A DNA stretch of 64,000 nucleotides from Sulfopaludibacter sp963835555. Lineage in GTDB: Bacteria; Acidobacteriota; Terriglobia; Bryobacterales; Bryobacteraceae. Below the pieces are notes generated by a model. The model saw only the letters and a program-made list of their open reading frames with translations. It had not been told where the DNA came from and searched no databases. A program made the translations under genes and the position numbers. Within the stretch, counting starts at the first letter, position 1; the number at the start of each line of letters is the position of its first letter. The stretch spans positions 117,910 to 181,909 of the forward strand of contig CAWIGC010000020.1 in the NCBI GenBank assembly GCA_963835555.1, read 5' to 3'. Positions 1-8,867 of the stretch are shown piece by piece.

Positions 1-1966
1 CCTTATCGATGGCGGCTTTGGCATCGACGATGATCTGGTCCAGGTAATGATCGTTCACCACGTCGGGGTCGCCCACTACCGGCATGGCGGCATTGTCGAG
101 CACCGCGTAGCCATCCAGCGCGAAGAACAATTCGGAGTAGCCGGTCATTTCCGTGAAGCGCTGCGTCGATCCGCTCACCTGGCTGGCCGTGGCGGCGTCA
201 TTGAATTCGTATGGGTAGGCCCAGACCAGGGTGGGCAGGCGCGTCCCGGTTTTGTAATCGGGCGGCAAATACAGAGTGAAGGAAAGGTCCACGCCATCGT
301 CGCGTTTGTACTTGACCAGTTCCTTGTGAATGCCGCGGATGGAGGGCTGCGGATCCGGGAAGCGCGTGACCGCTACCGGCGACCCGCCCGGCCGGCGCAG
401 ATAATAATTCGGCGGTTGCGTGGGACTCTCACGCCGCGTCAGGAAGCGTCCTCCGTGCTCGTCCAGCAGCGCCACCGCGGTTTCGTAATGATCGTTGTCG
501 CTTTGAAACAGACGCTCGCTCTGTTTGGTCGCAAGATTGAAGCGGTCCAGGAATGGATGGTCGCCCGTGGGCGACGATCCGAGTCCCGTGAGATAGATGT
601 TGTCGCCATCCTGTAGAATGGCCTGCGACCCGTCAGGCAGAGTCCGCGTCATGGGCGTGCCGGGGTCGTTATACCGGTCCTGCTGGTTGCGGCTCCAAAT
701 AAGCCGGGCTTCCTGCCCGGGCTTGTCGAGATCGATCTGGAAAGTGCGCACACGGCGGGTCTTCCGCTCGGCATCCATCACCAGCGCCATACCGCCCTTG
801 GCCGCCATCTGGATGCCGCTGAAGCGCTGCTCGGTTTTGAACACTTCATGCGGCTCGCCGGTGAAAGGCGCCTTCAGGGTGACGATCTTATCCCGAAACG
901 GCGCCGCGTTCTTCAAATCGCCCTTGTCCAGCGCCTCTACCCAAAGCAGCGTGTCGGGTTCGCCGGCGCGCCACTGTACGTTGCGCGGACCGGTCATCAC
1001 CCCGTTGATCGGCACCTTGTCGGCGAGCGGCACGCTGGCCACCTTGTGGATCACTTTGCCGGCCAGGTCCCACACCTCGATCTCTTTGGGAAACGCGTTG
1101 GCGCCCTCCAGATACGAAAATGGTTTGTGCAGCGCGGTCACCAGCAGGAGCTTGCCGCCGGGAGAGATACGCACCGCCGAGATGATGCCGGGCTTGCCCA
1201 CGGGCGTTACTTTGCCGCTGGCGGAGTCCACCGTGGCTAGCTGCGCCGTCGCGTAATAGACGAAGAGATCTTCGTCGTGCGGTGTCTGCAGCATGTCTTC
1301 GTGAGTCACCGCCGGCGCCGCGCCGCCCAGGCTCTCCTGCACGTGCGGTCCGGTGGGCACAGTGGCTTCGGTGGGAGCCGGGCCGCGATTCGCCTTCACC
1401 AGTTCCACCAGCAGCGTTTTGTTGTCGGGCATCCACTGTACGTCGTTCGAAACCGGAACTCCGCCGCGTCCTCCTCCACCGCCGGCGAGCACGCCGTTCA
1501 CCTGGACGCCTGCGACCTTGTGAGTCTTCCCGCTGGTATCGCCGATCCAGAGTTCCGTACCCGCCGCCGTGCTGTTGGTGAAGGCAAAGTGCAATCCGTC
1601 GCCGCTCCAGTGAGCTCCGCTGAACTTGCCGTTGGCCGGCAGGTCTACCTTAATTTCGGCGCCGTCCGGAATCTTGCGCAGGGTCAGGGAGCTGTTGAAT
1701 ACCGTGTTGTGCAGTCCGTTGCTCCTGGGATTGATGCGCATTCCGGCGATGCGCAGCATCGGTTGCGAGAGTTCGGCGATGGGGGGATACCGCACCGGCT
1801 GAGCCTGCACCGCAAAAGTGTGAGTGGGGTTCAGGGAGAGCAAGGGAGTGACGGGCGCGTTCAAAACGTCCAGCACGGCCTGGGGCGGTTTCTGATATTT
1901 CTCCGCGCCGAAAAACAGCGTTGCGGAACAGAGAAGCAGCAAAGAAGCTTTTGTTGCCGGTTTCAT
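1..1966 (-). CDS. S9D glutamyl endopeptidase (prolyl oligopeptidase family), 3' end cut by window edge
   Basis: The frame is open from an ATG at 1966 down to the window edge, giving about 655 residues without a stop. It starts with a signal peptide (basic MKPATK, then a leucine-rich core), followed by a beta-propeller-like region. Around positions 1230-1436 it reads VQWMPDNKTLLVE, then HVQESLGGAAP and DEDLFVYYAT, and nearer the edge NYYLRRPGG, PTLVWAYPYEF and NAAMPVVGDPDVVNDHY. These stretches match the S9D glutamyl endopeptidase subfamily, whose bacterial members are secreted serine peptidases cutting after Glu. The hydrolase domain has only begun: the catalytic Ser, Asp and His should lie beyond position 1. 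The family assignment is from remembered motif similarity, so specificity is inferred. It is divergent from the anti-sigma factor gene, with about 70 bases between them. Confidence 0.85.
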   Translation of the reverse strand, partial: MKPATKASLLLLCSATLFFGAEKYQKPPQAVLDVLNAPVTPLLSLNPTHTFAVQAQPVRYPPIAELSQPMLRIAGMRINPRSNGLHNTVFNSSLTLRKIPDGAEIKVDLPANGKFSGAHWSGDGLHFAFTNSTAAGTELWIGDTSGKTHKVAGVQVNGVLAGGGGGRGGVPVSNDVQWMPDNKTLLVELVKANRGPAPTEATVPTGPHVQESLGGAAPAVTHEDMLQTPHDEDLFVYYATAQLATVDSASGKVTPVGKPGIISAVRISPGGKLLLVTALHKPFSYLEGANAFPKEIEVWDLAGKVIHKVASVPLADKVPINGVMTGPRNVQWRAGEPDTLLWVEALDKGDLKNAAPFRDKIVTLKAPFTGEPHEVFKTEQRFSGIQMAAKGGMALVMDAERKTRRVRTFQIDLDKPGQEARLIWSRNQQDRYNDPGTPMTRTLPDGSQAILQDGDNIYLTGLGSSPTGDHPFLDRFNLATKQSERLFQSDNDHYETAVALLDEHGGRFLTRRESPTQPPNYYLRRPGGSPVAVTRFPDPQPSIRGIHKELVKYKRDDGVDLSFTLYLPPDYKTGTRLPTLVWAYPYEFNDAATASQVSGSTQRFTEMTGYSELFFALDGYAVLDNAAMPVVGDPDVVNDHYLDQIIVDAKAAIDK

Positions 1967-2035
1967 AGTGGTTAGGGCAATCGTAGCGTAGCCTTCCCGG
2001 CCGGCGCAAGGCGAGTTGATGCTTCACGCCCGTCT

Positions 2036-2464
2036 GTGTCACAATCGCCAGATCTGATTCAATTGTCATTTACCCTCAATGGCGAACTGGCCGAACTGGC
2101 GCACATGATGACCGAGGTCGAACGATTTTGCGCCGCCCAAGGCCTGACGGGGGATCCGCAATTTCAACTTACCCTGGCGCTGGACGAGTTGTTCACCAAT
2201 TCGGTGCGGCACGGTGGTTGCAAAGGAGTTGCCGCCGCCGTGGAGATCCGCCTGGAAGCCGCGGCGGGCGCCGTCCGGGTGGAATTCCGGGACCGCGGCG
2301 CGTCTTTCAATCCCCTCACCGTCCCGCCGCCCAACCTGGCGGCGCCACTGGAAGAGCGCGCGCAGGGCGGGCTGGGCGTCCATTTCGTGCGTCAAATCAT
2401 GCGGAACTTGCAGTATGATCGTTGCGGAGAGTGGAACCGGCTCAGGATGGAATTACCAACATGA
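2036..2464 (+). CDS. RsbW/SpoIIAB-type anti-sigma factor serine kinase (HATPase_c_2)
   Basis: A 142-residue single-domain GHKL ATPase. The N box is visible as ALDELFTNSVRHG near residues 48-60 and the C-terminal glycine lid region as QGGLGVHFVRQI. Proteins of this family bind and inhibit a sigma factor and phosphorylate a STAS antagonist on serine. The start is a GTG at 2036. The stop overlaps the ATG of the next gene (ATGA at 2461-2464), and that gene encodes a STAS protein, so kinase and antagonist are probably a functional pair made by coupled translation. No sigma factor is adjacent, so the target is unknown. Confidence 0.88.
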   Translation: MSQSPDLIQLSFTLNGELAELAHMMTEVERFCAAQGLTGDPQFQLTLALDELFTNSVRHGGCKGVAAAVEIRLEAAAGAVRVEFRDRGASFNPLTVPPPNLAAPLEERAQGGLGVHFVRQIMRNLQYDRCGEWNRLRMELPT

Positions 2465-2778
2465 TCCAAGCGACACAGGAAATCCGGTCTGGGTGGTGCG
2501 TCGTGGGCGTGTCCGGCCGCGCGGACGGAGAGTGCGCCGACGAACTGGAATCCGTTCTGCGCGCCGCCGTGGAAGGCAACGCCAAAGTGGCCGCCGATTT
2601 TAGCGCACTGAACTATATCTCCAGCGCGGGCATCCGGGCAGTGCTTCAGGCCGCGCGCGCGGCCGAAGGGTCCCAACGCGAATTCGCGGTTTGCTCGCTG
2701 AGCCCTTCGGTAAAAAAAGTATTCGATATGAGCGGTCTGCACCATATTCTGCGGATCCACGGAGAACTGCCTTGTTGA
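2461..2778 (+). CDS. STAS-domain anti-sigma factor antagonist (RsbV/SpoIIAA-like)
   Basis: A 105-residue STAS domain. The motif YISSAGIRAVL near residues 48-58 matches the conserved phosphoacceptor loop (usually DSSGL or SSAGL), so the target serine is present. Such proteins release a sigma factor by binding the RsbW-like kinase when unphosphorylated. The ATG at 2461 overlaps the kinase stop. An upstream in-frame start at 2422 would lie inside the kinase gene and adds residues not typical of STAS proteins, so it was not used. Confidence 0.88.
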   Translation: MIQATQEIRSGWCVVGVSGRADGECADELESVLRAAVEGNAKVAADFSALNYISSAGIRAVLQAARAAEGSQREFAVCSLSPSVKKVFDMSGLHHILRIHGELPC

Positions 2779-2780
2779 CC

Positions 2781-3422
2781 ATGCTGGAAGAAGTTGTGCT
2801 GCTGGCGGTGGACGAGCACACCGGAAATTTGCGATCCACGCGCGAGTTCAGCACGGCGTATGCGCTGGTGGGCGCAGTGTTTTTCGATCTCGCCCTGGCT
2901 CGCAGGATCGATACCGATACCGAGGCGATCCAGGTGATCGACCGCTCGCCCACGGGCAACGCCACGCTGGACCGGGTGCTTGCCGGAATGGCGGCCAGAC
3001 CAGACCTCACCACCGTGCGCGAATGGATCGAGCACCTGTTTCACCAGCGGGCCGATCTGGAAGGCGAGGCGCTGGCATCCCTGATCGGCCACGGGATTCT
3101 GCGCCACGAAAAATCCAAGCTCCTGTGGATCATCGATATCGAGCGATTTCCGCTGATCGATAATGTCCGCCAGCGCGATGTGCGCCAGCGCCTCCAGGAG
3201 ACGATCATGCGCGACGGCATCCCGGATACGCGCGATATCATGCTGGTGAGCATCGCCGAGCCCTGCGGTCTCCTGGGATACGTGCTGAGCGATTCGCAAT
3301 TAGAAGCGCGGCGGCAGCGTATTCAAGTGCTCTGCAATCTGGAGACGATCAGCCGCAAAGTCACCGCGGCGATCGCGGAACTGGATGCGACCCTGCGGCA
3401 GGCTATGGCGAAAGTGGTGTAG
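2781..3422 (+). CDS. GPP34 (GOLPH3/Vps74-like) family phosphoprotein
   Basis: About 213 residues that look like a bacterial GPP34 protein: MLEEVVLLAVDEHTG at the start, EFSTAYALVGAVFFDLALARRID, a TGNATLD segment, then HGILRHEKSKLLWI, RFPLID and IPDTRDIMLVSIAEPCGLL. Eukaryotic GOLPH3 proteins bind phosphoinositides at the Golgi; the bacterial role is not established. It directly follows the STAS gene. The start is uncertain: the ATG at 2781 is used, but a TTG at 2772 has GGAGA at 2761-2765 with six-base spacing, which is the better ribosome site, and would put the start before the STAS stop. Operon membership with the anti-sigma pair is strongly suggested by this packing. Confidence 0.85.
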   Translation: MLEEVVLLAVDEHTGNLRSTREFSTAYALVGAVFFDLALARRIDTDTEAIQVIDRSPTGNATLDRVLAGMAARPDLTTVREWIEHLFHQRADLEGEALASLIGHGILRHEKSKLLWIIDIERFPLIDNVRQRDVRQRLQETIMRDGIPDTRDIMLVSIAEPCGLLGYVLSDSQLEARRQRIQVLCNLETISRKVTAAIAELDATLRQAMAKVV

Positions 3423-3438
3423 CTCTGATCCCCGGCTT

Positions 3439-4530
3439 TTACTTCGACCCTCGGTTGAAAAGGATAAAAGAAGGCGCATCGCTTCGCGCGGCTGCTAAGT
3501 CGAGCCGCCCGTCTCCATCCAGGTCGCCGCTGGCCATTCCATAGATTGCGCCCTTTCCATCGCCGAACGGATGCGCGTCGAACTTCCTGCCGGTTCCGTC
3601 GTTGTAATAAATTACGCCAGGGGCATTGACATAGCCCGCGATGAGATCCGGCCGGCCGTCTCCATTGAGATCCGCGGAGGTCATCGAGTACGGCAGCGCG
3701 CCCGGCTTCTGGAACGGAATGCCGGATCCGAAATTGCCTTTGCCGTCATTGAAGTAAACCAAGCATCCCAGCCTCTCCGGGCAAGCGGCGATGTCGGGAT
3801 GACCGTCGCCGTTGAGATCCGCCACGGCAATTGCGCGGATCGATCCCTGAGAAGGTCCCCAAGGCCGCCCCTCGCCCTCCAAATTCCCATTGAAGAACAC
3901 GCGGCTCTGGCAGTCGTCGCGGCATGGGAATATGACGTCGTTTAAGCCGTCGCCGTCAATGTCCGCGATTAAGATGCTCGCCGCGCTCAACGTATCGCGC
4001 AGCGGGTCGCACTTGAAATGCAGCTTTCCGTCGTTGTAGCAAACATAGGACGTCGTGCCGCGATTCGCGACGGCGATATCCGGGTAGCCGTCGCCGTTGA
4101 GATCCCTGACTGCCGCATTCCTTGTTGGCCATTTCGGATCGCCGTAGGTTCCGCCAACCGTGAAGCGGCCCATACCGTCGTTGACTAAGACCAGCTTCGG
4201 ATCGGGAGAGTCATTGCTCAGAACAATATCCAAATGTCCGCTCTTCGTCATGTCGGCCAGTGAACCCGAATAGCTCTTTGTAGCGTTGCTTGGCAGCGCC
4301 GGACCGGGAGCGAAGTGGCCCCTTCCATCGCCTAACAATATCTTGCTTGTAAGTTGCCAGTGCCGGCCTTTGACCAGGACAATATCAGGATGGCCATCGC
4401 CGTTGAGATCGCCAATACTGGCGTTGGAAGATGTCTCGGAAACAGCTTCGAGTGGAACAATCTCAAAAGCCGTCACGGCCGCGAAACACACGAGGGCGAA
4501 TGCCACCAGGACACCCATACGACGCACCAT
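3439..4530 (-). CDS. Secreted FG-GAP/VCBS repeat protein
   Basis: A 363-residue protein with an N-terminal signal peptide (VRRMGVLVAFALVCFAAVTAF). The rest consists of about six or seven repeats, each with a calcium-binding DLNGDGHPDI-type loop (DLNGDGHPD, DMTKSGHLD, DLNGDGYPD, DIDGDGLND, DLNGDGRPD, DLDGDGRLD). This is the integrin-like FG-GAP/VCBS beta-propeller architecture, usually extracellular and used for adhesion or binding. No enzymatic domain is visible. A second in-frame ATG at 4518 could be the true start. It stands in the same direction as the following gene upstream, separated by about 70 bases. Confidence 0.85.
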   Translation of the reverse strand: MVRRMGVLVAFALVCFAAVTAFEIVPLEAVSETSSNASIGDLNGDGHPDIVLVKGRHWQLTSKILLGDGRGHFAPGPALPSNATKSYSGSLADMTKSGHLDIVLSNDSPDPKLVLVNDGMGRFTVGGTYGDPKWPTRNAAVRDLNGDGYPDIAVANRGTTSYVCYNDGKLHFKCDPLRDTLSAASILIADIDGDGLNDVIFPCRDDCQSRVFFNGNLEGEGRPWGPSQGSIRAIAVADLNGDGHPDIAACPERLGCLVYFNDGKGNFGSGIPFQKPGALPYSMTSADLNGDGRPDLIAGYVNAPGVIYYNDGTGRKFDAHPFGDGKGAIYGMASGDLDGDGRLDLAAARSDAPSFILFNRGSK

Positions 4531-4598
4531 GCGTCAATTCTACCCCGGTCGGCTACGGATGATACTTGGCGCATCGTGGGGCGCCCCCGGACCCTCCC

Positions 4599-6932
4599 CT
4601 ACTGATACTTCGCCAGCCGCCGCAAATTGTAACCGGTCCAATCGAAACTGCTGGCCTGGTAGCGCGGACTTGCGTACTCGATCCAACGATTGTTGTCCGT
4701 GTTGATTTCTGGCCGGAGGTCGCGCACCAGCGCCGCGGCGCCTTCGTCACCCAGCAGCCGCGAACCGGACAAGTCGCTCACCAGCCGGGCGGCGTCAGCC
4801 GGAGCCATTCCGGAAGCCTCGATAGTGGCCGCGGCATTCGGCGTCAACACCAGCGGCCGGTCGGACGCAATAAGCAGTCCCTGCGCACCGTAATACCACA
4901 GGGAAACGTGCGGAAAAACCGAACGGGCAGTAGCCAGATCGCATGCAATTTCCCGGGGACCGGTGTGATGCAATTGGACCCATTGCTGGAGCACCCCTCC
5001 AGGTTTCAGGCGGCGGCGCGCCAGGTCATAGAATTCTCGGGAGTACAGGTTCGTCGCTCCCGCGAACCACACACTGCTGATCTCGATGGTGATCAGGTCG
5101 TATCTCCGTTCGGAATCCGTGAGCAGTACGTTGCGGCCGTCTTCCAGATGAAGCCTCACTTTGGGATCGCTCAGGACTCCTTCGTTCAAACCGGCGAAAT
5201 ACTGTCGCGCCGCCTGCACAATGCCGCTGGCGAATTCGGCAATATGGATTTCGCGGTAGCCCAGACGTCGTAAAACGGTGGCGGTGTGTCCCGTACCCAG
5301 ACCGATGAGCAGCGCGCGGTCCCTGCGATCCACAAACAACGTCGGGAGCGCGGCAAACCCGAACTGCGCGTTGACCTGTCCGTCCGGGTCGTCATCGCCC
5401 TGAAATTTACCGTTGGTCAGCAGCGTGCGCACCGTGCGCGAGTACCGCGGCGTCACGATTGTCGCCTCTACCACCGCGGTCTGTCCGCCTTGTGAATCCT
5501 CATGCCGGAAGAGCATCGGTCCGGGCAGGATCTTGACCGCCTGCTCCGCCGCGTGTGCCGGAGGCGGTGCGGACCCGAAATAATTGCCGCGTCCGGAAAT
5601 CAGGTTCCACCAATCCCAATGCGAAGAGCCCATCAGGATCACCGCCGCTAAAGCGCATGCGGCAGCCAGCCGTACCCGCCCCCGCGCCTGCTGCTCATGC
5701 CGGAGGAAGAGCAGCCACAGTGCGGCCAGCATAACGACCATCAATTTGAGCGCGCCCTCCGAACCCATCACCGGGACGAAGAAAAAGATACCCAACACGG
5801 CCCCGAGCAGGCAGCCAACCGAATTCGCAGCACTGACATATCCGGCCAGATGCGCGTTTTCTTCGCCCTGCAGTTGCTCGCTCACCAAAAGCCTCGGGTA
5901 AATCAGGCCCAGGATCGTCGCAGCCGGCGCCAGCAGCGCAATTGTCAAACCCAGCTTGAAAAATTCGGCGAAGTAAAACGAATTCTGGAATCGCAAGGGA
6001 ACCGGGATAGTAAAGGCCGTGGGAGCCTGGTCCCACAGAATCAACTGCACCAGCAACACCAGGGCGGCGTATTGAAACAGGCGCGACAGAGACATCATGC
6101 GGCCGCCGCGGCTACTCCGGTTGACCAGCACGGCACCCAATAGCAGCCCCAGCAGCACCGCCGCCAGCATCCAGGAGAACGCATAGATGCTGGATCCGAT
6201 GACGATGCCGATAAGGTGTGTCCAGATCACCTCCAGGGCAAAGAACACCGCGCCGGAAGCGAATGAAGCCATCAGCAGAAGATGAATGCCGCGGCTCGGC
6301 GCCGGCCTCTGCACGGCACGATGTGTGCGGATGCCCGCGGGTTGGGAGAGCGCCGCGGAAAGTAGGCAGACCCCGCAGCAGATGGCTCCGCACACCCAGA
6401 GCGCTCCGCGCAGACCAATCGTCGGGAGGATGGCGAAGGGCGCCGCCAGGGCGGCCGCCAGGGCTCCGGCAAGGTTAGCCTCGTAAGCACGTGACCAGCG
6501 TTTTCTGCCGGATGAATCCAGCTTGTCCAGCGCACTTGCCATCAGCGGAAACGAGGCGCCCATCAAGGCTGCCGTGGGAAGCACCAACAGGCACCCGCAG
6601 GCGAAGCGCATACCGAATTTCAGGGCGGGACCGGCAAACAGGTTCTGTATCGGAGCCATCTGTTCCATCAGGCCGTGAAATGCATACGAGAAGGCTACGC
6701 AGGAAGCCCCGGCGCACAATTCCACCACGCCGTACGCCAGCAGCGGACGGCAGACCAAGCCCCGTTTCAATACGCTTCCGGCCGCTACGCCACCTAGCGC
6801 GAATCCCAGAAAATATGCGAACAACACCACCGCCGAGGCGGAAGCCGTATTTCCCAGAAGGAGCGCTACATATCGTTCAAATCCCTGTTCCGCCAGGATC
6901 CCGGTAAATCCCGTCAGCCCGTACAAAATCAA
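4599..6932 (-). CDS. Membrane protein fused to a spermidine-synthase-like methyltransferase-fold domain
   Basis: A 777-residue protein. The first 430 or so residues are many hydrophobic segments (for example VVLFAYFLGFALGGVAAG and LLMASFASGAVFFALEVIW), an MFS-like membrane domain. The C-terminal part has the spermidine synthase/class I fold signature: LLIGLGTGHTATVL, then LHLEDGRNVLL and YDLITIEISS, followed by FYDLARRRLKPGGVLQQWV. Such fused proteins are common in soil bacteria and are seldom proven polyamine synthases; the substrate is unknown. The start is a TTG at 6932; reading upstream in frame finds no ATG or GTG before a stop near position 7000. The reaction is inferred only. Confidence 0.8.
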   Translation of the reverse strand: MILYGLTGFTGILAEQGFERYVALLLGNTASASAVVLFAYFLGFALGGVAAGSVLKRGLVCRPLLAYGVVELCAGASCVAFSYAFHGLMEQMAPIQNLFAGPALKFGMRFACGCLLVLPTAALMGASFPLMASALDKLDSSGRKRWSRAYEANLAGALAAALAAPFAILPTIGLRGALWVCGAICCGVCLLSAALSQPAGIRTHRAVQRPAPSRGIHLLLMASFASGAVFFALEVIWTHLIGIVIGSSIYAFSWMLAAVLLGLLLGAVLVNRSSRGGRMMSLSRLFQYAALVLLVQLILWDQAPTAFTIPVPLRFQNSFYFAEFFKLGLTIALLAPAATILGLIYPRLLVSEQLQGEENAHLAGYVSAANSVGCLLGAVLGIFFFVPVMGSEGALKLMVVMLAALWLLFLRHEQQARGRVRLAAACALAAVILMGSSHWDWWNLISGRGNYFGSAPPPAHAAEQAVKILPGPMLFRHEDSQGGQTAVVEATIVTPRYSRTVRTLLTNGKFQGDDDPDGQVNAQFGFAALPTLFVDRRDRALLIGLGTGHTATVLRRLGYREIHIAEFASGIVQAARQYFAGLNEGVLSDPKVRLHLEDGRNVLLTDSERRYDLITIEISSVWFAGATNLYSREFYDLARRRLKPGGVLQQWVQLHHTGPREIACDLATARSVFPHVSLWYYGAQGLLIASDRPLVLTPNAAATIEASGMAPADAARLVSDLSGSRLLGDEGAAALVRDLRPEINTDNNRWIEYASPRYQASSFDWTGYNLRRLAKYQ

Positions 6933-7061
6933 GGGCCTCGACGCGCGATGCGGCGAGTGTCGTTCGCTTCGGCAATCGGATTGACGCTCAGTAGGGGCAC
7001 TCTATCCAGGAGAGCCTGTCGCCGTCTGATCCACAAGCTTGAACAAAGGTAACGAAATCGT

Positions 7062-7109
7062 GTTGACTGGAGTTATTCACACCGCACTTACTCAACCCCA
7101 TCAGTCAAC
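7062..7109. promoter_or_regulatory. Inverted repeat GTTGACTG / CAGTCAAC in intergenic region
   Basis: Perfect eight-base arms at 7062-7069 and 7102-7109 with a 32-base loop, in the 270-base gap between two divergent genes. The left arm contains TTGACT, which could serve as a -35 element for the downstream gene. A second hairpin, GGATAGGCC/AGGCCTGTCC, and GGCGAGC/GCTCGCC follow at about 7145-7190. Regulatory use is inferred. Confidence 0.3.
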
Positions 7110-7203
7110 TTACATCAATTCCCAGAAGTGCCGGTGGTATTCGTAGGATAGGCCTCCAGGCCTGTCCAGGCGAGCGCAGCTCGCCAAAAAGTCACTTACT
7201 CAT

Positions 7204-7812
7204 ATGTCACCCGAACCGAATACCCTCGAACCCAAGCCGCGCGACAAGCGCGCCTTCAATGCCTATCGCCATGGCCTCACCGGCCAGGTCCTCGTCATCG
7301 CGCCGTCCGATGAGCAGCCGTACAAAGATCACTGCCACAGCATTCACCAGTTCTATGCCCCCGTCGGAGGCATGGAAATCGATCTCGTCCAGCAGATCGC
7401 CGACGACCGTTGGCGCATGAAGCGCTCCTCCGCCATCGAAAGCGCCGTCCTCGTCCGCGGCCTGAACCAACCCGATGACGCCGTCTCCGGCAATGAGCAG
7501 GTCGATATCGCCCTCGCCCAGGGCCGCGTCTGGAACGAACAGAAAAAGGACCTCAACCTCCTCACCCTCTATGAAAGCCGCATCCAGCGCCGCATCGAAA
7601 AGAACATGGCCCTCGTCCGCCAACTCCAGCAGGACCGCCGCGCTACCCTCCAGCAAATCGTCGAAGAAGCCGCTATCTTAGGCGAAACATACGACTTTCC
7701 CCCCGAAGCCCTGCCCCCCAATTTTGTTTATTCACTCCCCCAAATCCACCGCCTCGCCGCCCACCACCGCCGCCTCGAAGCGGTCCGAAAACCCACCCGG
7801 AGGGCCGCTTAA
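7204..7812 (+). CDS. Conserved hypothetical protein with RHGLTGQ motif
   Basis: A 202-residue, charged, probably soluble protein. The N-terminus is proline-rich and lysine-rich, with NAYRHGLTGQVLV near residues 20-32. It then has a largely helical middle (IDLVQQIADDRWRMKRSSAIESA) and a glutamine- and arginine-rich helix (RIEKNMALVRQLQQDRRATL). Short proteins with a comparable N-terminal ALRHGLTG-type motif are numerous in acidobacteria and planctomycetes and have no known function. No enzyme or DNA-binding domain is recognised. It stands alone, with about 270 bases upstream and 70 downstream. Confidence 0.6.
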   Translation: MSPEPNTLEPKPRDKRAFNAYRHGLTGQVLVIAPSDEQPYKDHCHSIHQFYAPVGGMEIDLVQQIADDRWRMKRSSAIESAVLVRGLNQPDDAVSGNEQVDIALAQGRVWNEQKKDLNLLTLYESRIQRRIEKNMALVRQLQQDRRATLQQIVEEAAILGETYDFPPEALPPNFVYSLPQIHRLAAHHRRLEAVRKPTRRAA

Positions 7813-7882
7813 AACTATTCCCCCATCCCCAACCCCCATCCCCAACCCCCGTTTTCCCCGCCCCGCCGCGTACCATCGAAAG

Positions 7883-8776
7883 ATGAACCAAAACCGGGTG
7901 GCCATAGTCGGTGCCGGAGCCGTAGGCTGCTATTTCGGCGGGATGCTTGCGCGCGCCGGAGTCCCCGTCACGCTCATTGGCCGGCCCGATCACGTCCATG
8001 CCATCGTGAGCCAGGGGCTGTTCCTCGAAGGACTGCACGTCCACCAGCACATTCCCGTCGCGGCCACCACCAGCATCGAAGGCGTGCGCGAAGCGCAACT
8101 CGTGCTGGTTTGCGTCAAGACCCTCGATACCGAATCCACCGCCCGCGAAATAGCCCCGCTCCTCGCGCCCGGCGCTGCCGTCGTTAGCATGCAGAACGGT
8201 GTCGATAACGTCCGCCGCATCCGCACCGCCTCCGGCATCGAAGCCATCCCGGCGGTGGTCTACGTGGCAGCGGCCATGGCAGGTCCCGGCCACGTCAAGC
8301 ACTCCGGACGCGGCGACCTGGTGCTGCCGCAATCCGCCGGCGCCCTCGCCGAGTTGTTCGAATCCGCCGGCGTCCCCTGCCGCCTCTCGCCCGCCATCGA
8401 AACCGAACTGTGGCGGAAGATGGTCCTGAACTGTGCCTACAATGCCATCTCCGCCCTGGGACGCGCGCGCTACGGCGTTATGACGCGCAGCCCGCGCATT
8501 CGCGATCTCATGCGGCGCGCCATCCAGGAAACCGTCGCCGTCGCCCATGCCGATGGCGTCGAACTCTCCCGGGAAGAAATGGTCGAAGCCGCGTGGAAAC
8601 TGGGCGAGGCCATGAGCGCGGCCACTTCCTCCACCGCTCAGGACCTGGCGCGCGGCAAGGCCACCGAGATCGAATCGCTCAACGGTTATGTGGCCCGGCG
8701 TGGCGCGGAGGCCGGAATCCCCACGCCCGTGAATGAAACGCTCTTCGCTCTGGTGCGCTTGCTGGAAGAGGCCTGA
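7883..8776 (+). CDS. panE: 2-dehydropantoate 2-reductase (ketopantoate reductase family)
   Basis: About 297 residues with an N-terminal Rossmann motif, VGAGAVGCYFGGML at residues 8-21, for NADPH. It continues with VLVCVKTLDTE, VVSMQNGVDN and, in the C-terminal helical domain, ELWRKMVLNCAYNAISAL, which holds the conserved lysine and asparagine of ketopantoate reductases. The enzyme reduces 2-dehydropantoate to pantoate in pantothenate and CoA synthesis. The ATG at 7883 places the glycine-rich loop at the usual distance from the N-terminus; a longer frame upstream adds a proline-rich stretch that is not family-like. The family includes paralogues with other substrates, so the symbol is provisional. 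Confidence 0.85.
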   Translation: MNQNRVAIVGAGAVGCYFGGMLARAGVPVTLIGRPDHVHAIVSQGLFLEGLHVHQHIPVAATTSIEGVREAQLVLVCVKTLDTESTAREIAPLLAPGAAVVSMQNGVDNVRRIRTASGIEAIPAVVYVAAAMAGPGHVKHSGRGDLVLPQSAGALAELFESAGVPCRLSPAIETELWRKMVLNCAYNAISALGRARYGVMTRSPRIRDLMRRAIQETVAVAHADGVELSREEMVEAAWKLGEAMSAATSSTAQDLARGKATEIESLNGYVARRGAEAGIPTPVNETLFALVRLLEEA

Positions 8777-8867
8777 GCATGCGGGAACCACGGCGCCGAG
8801 CCTGTCGATCCAACCCCGCCACCCACCGGCAGGCGATTTCGGATATCATGCTCCCGAGGCAAGAAAC

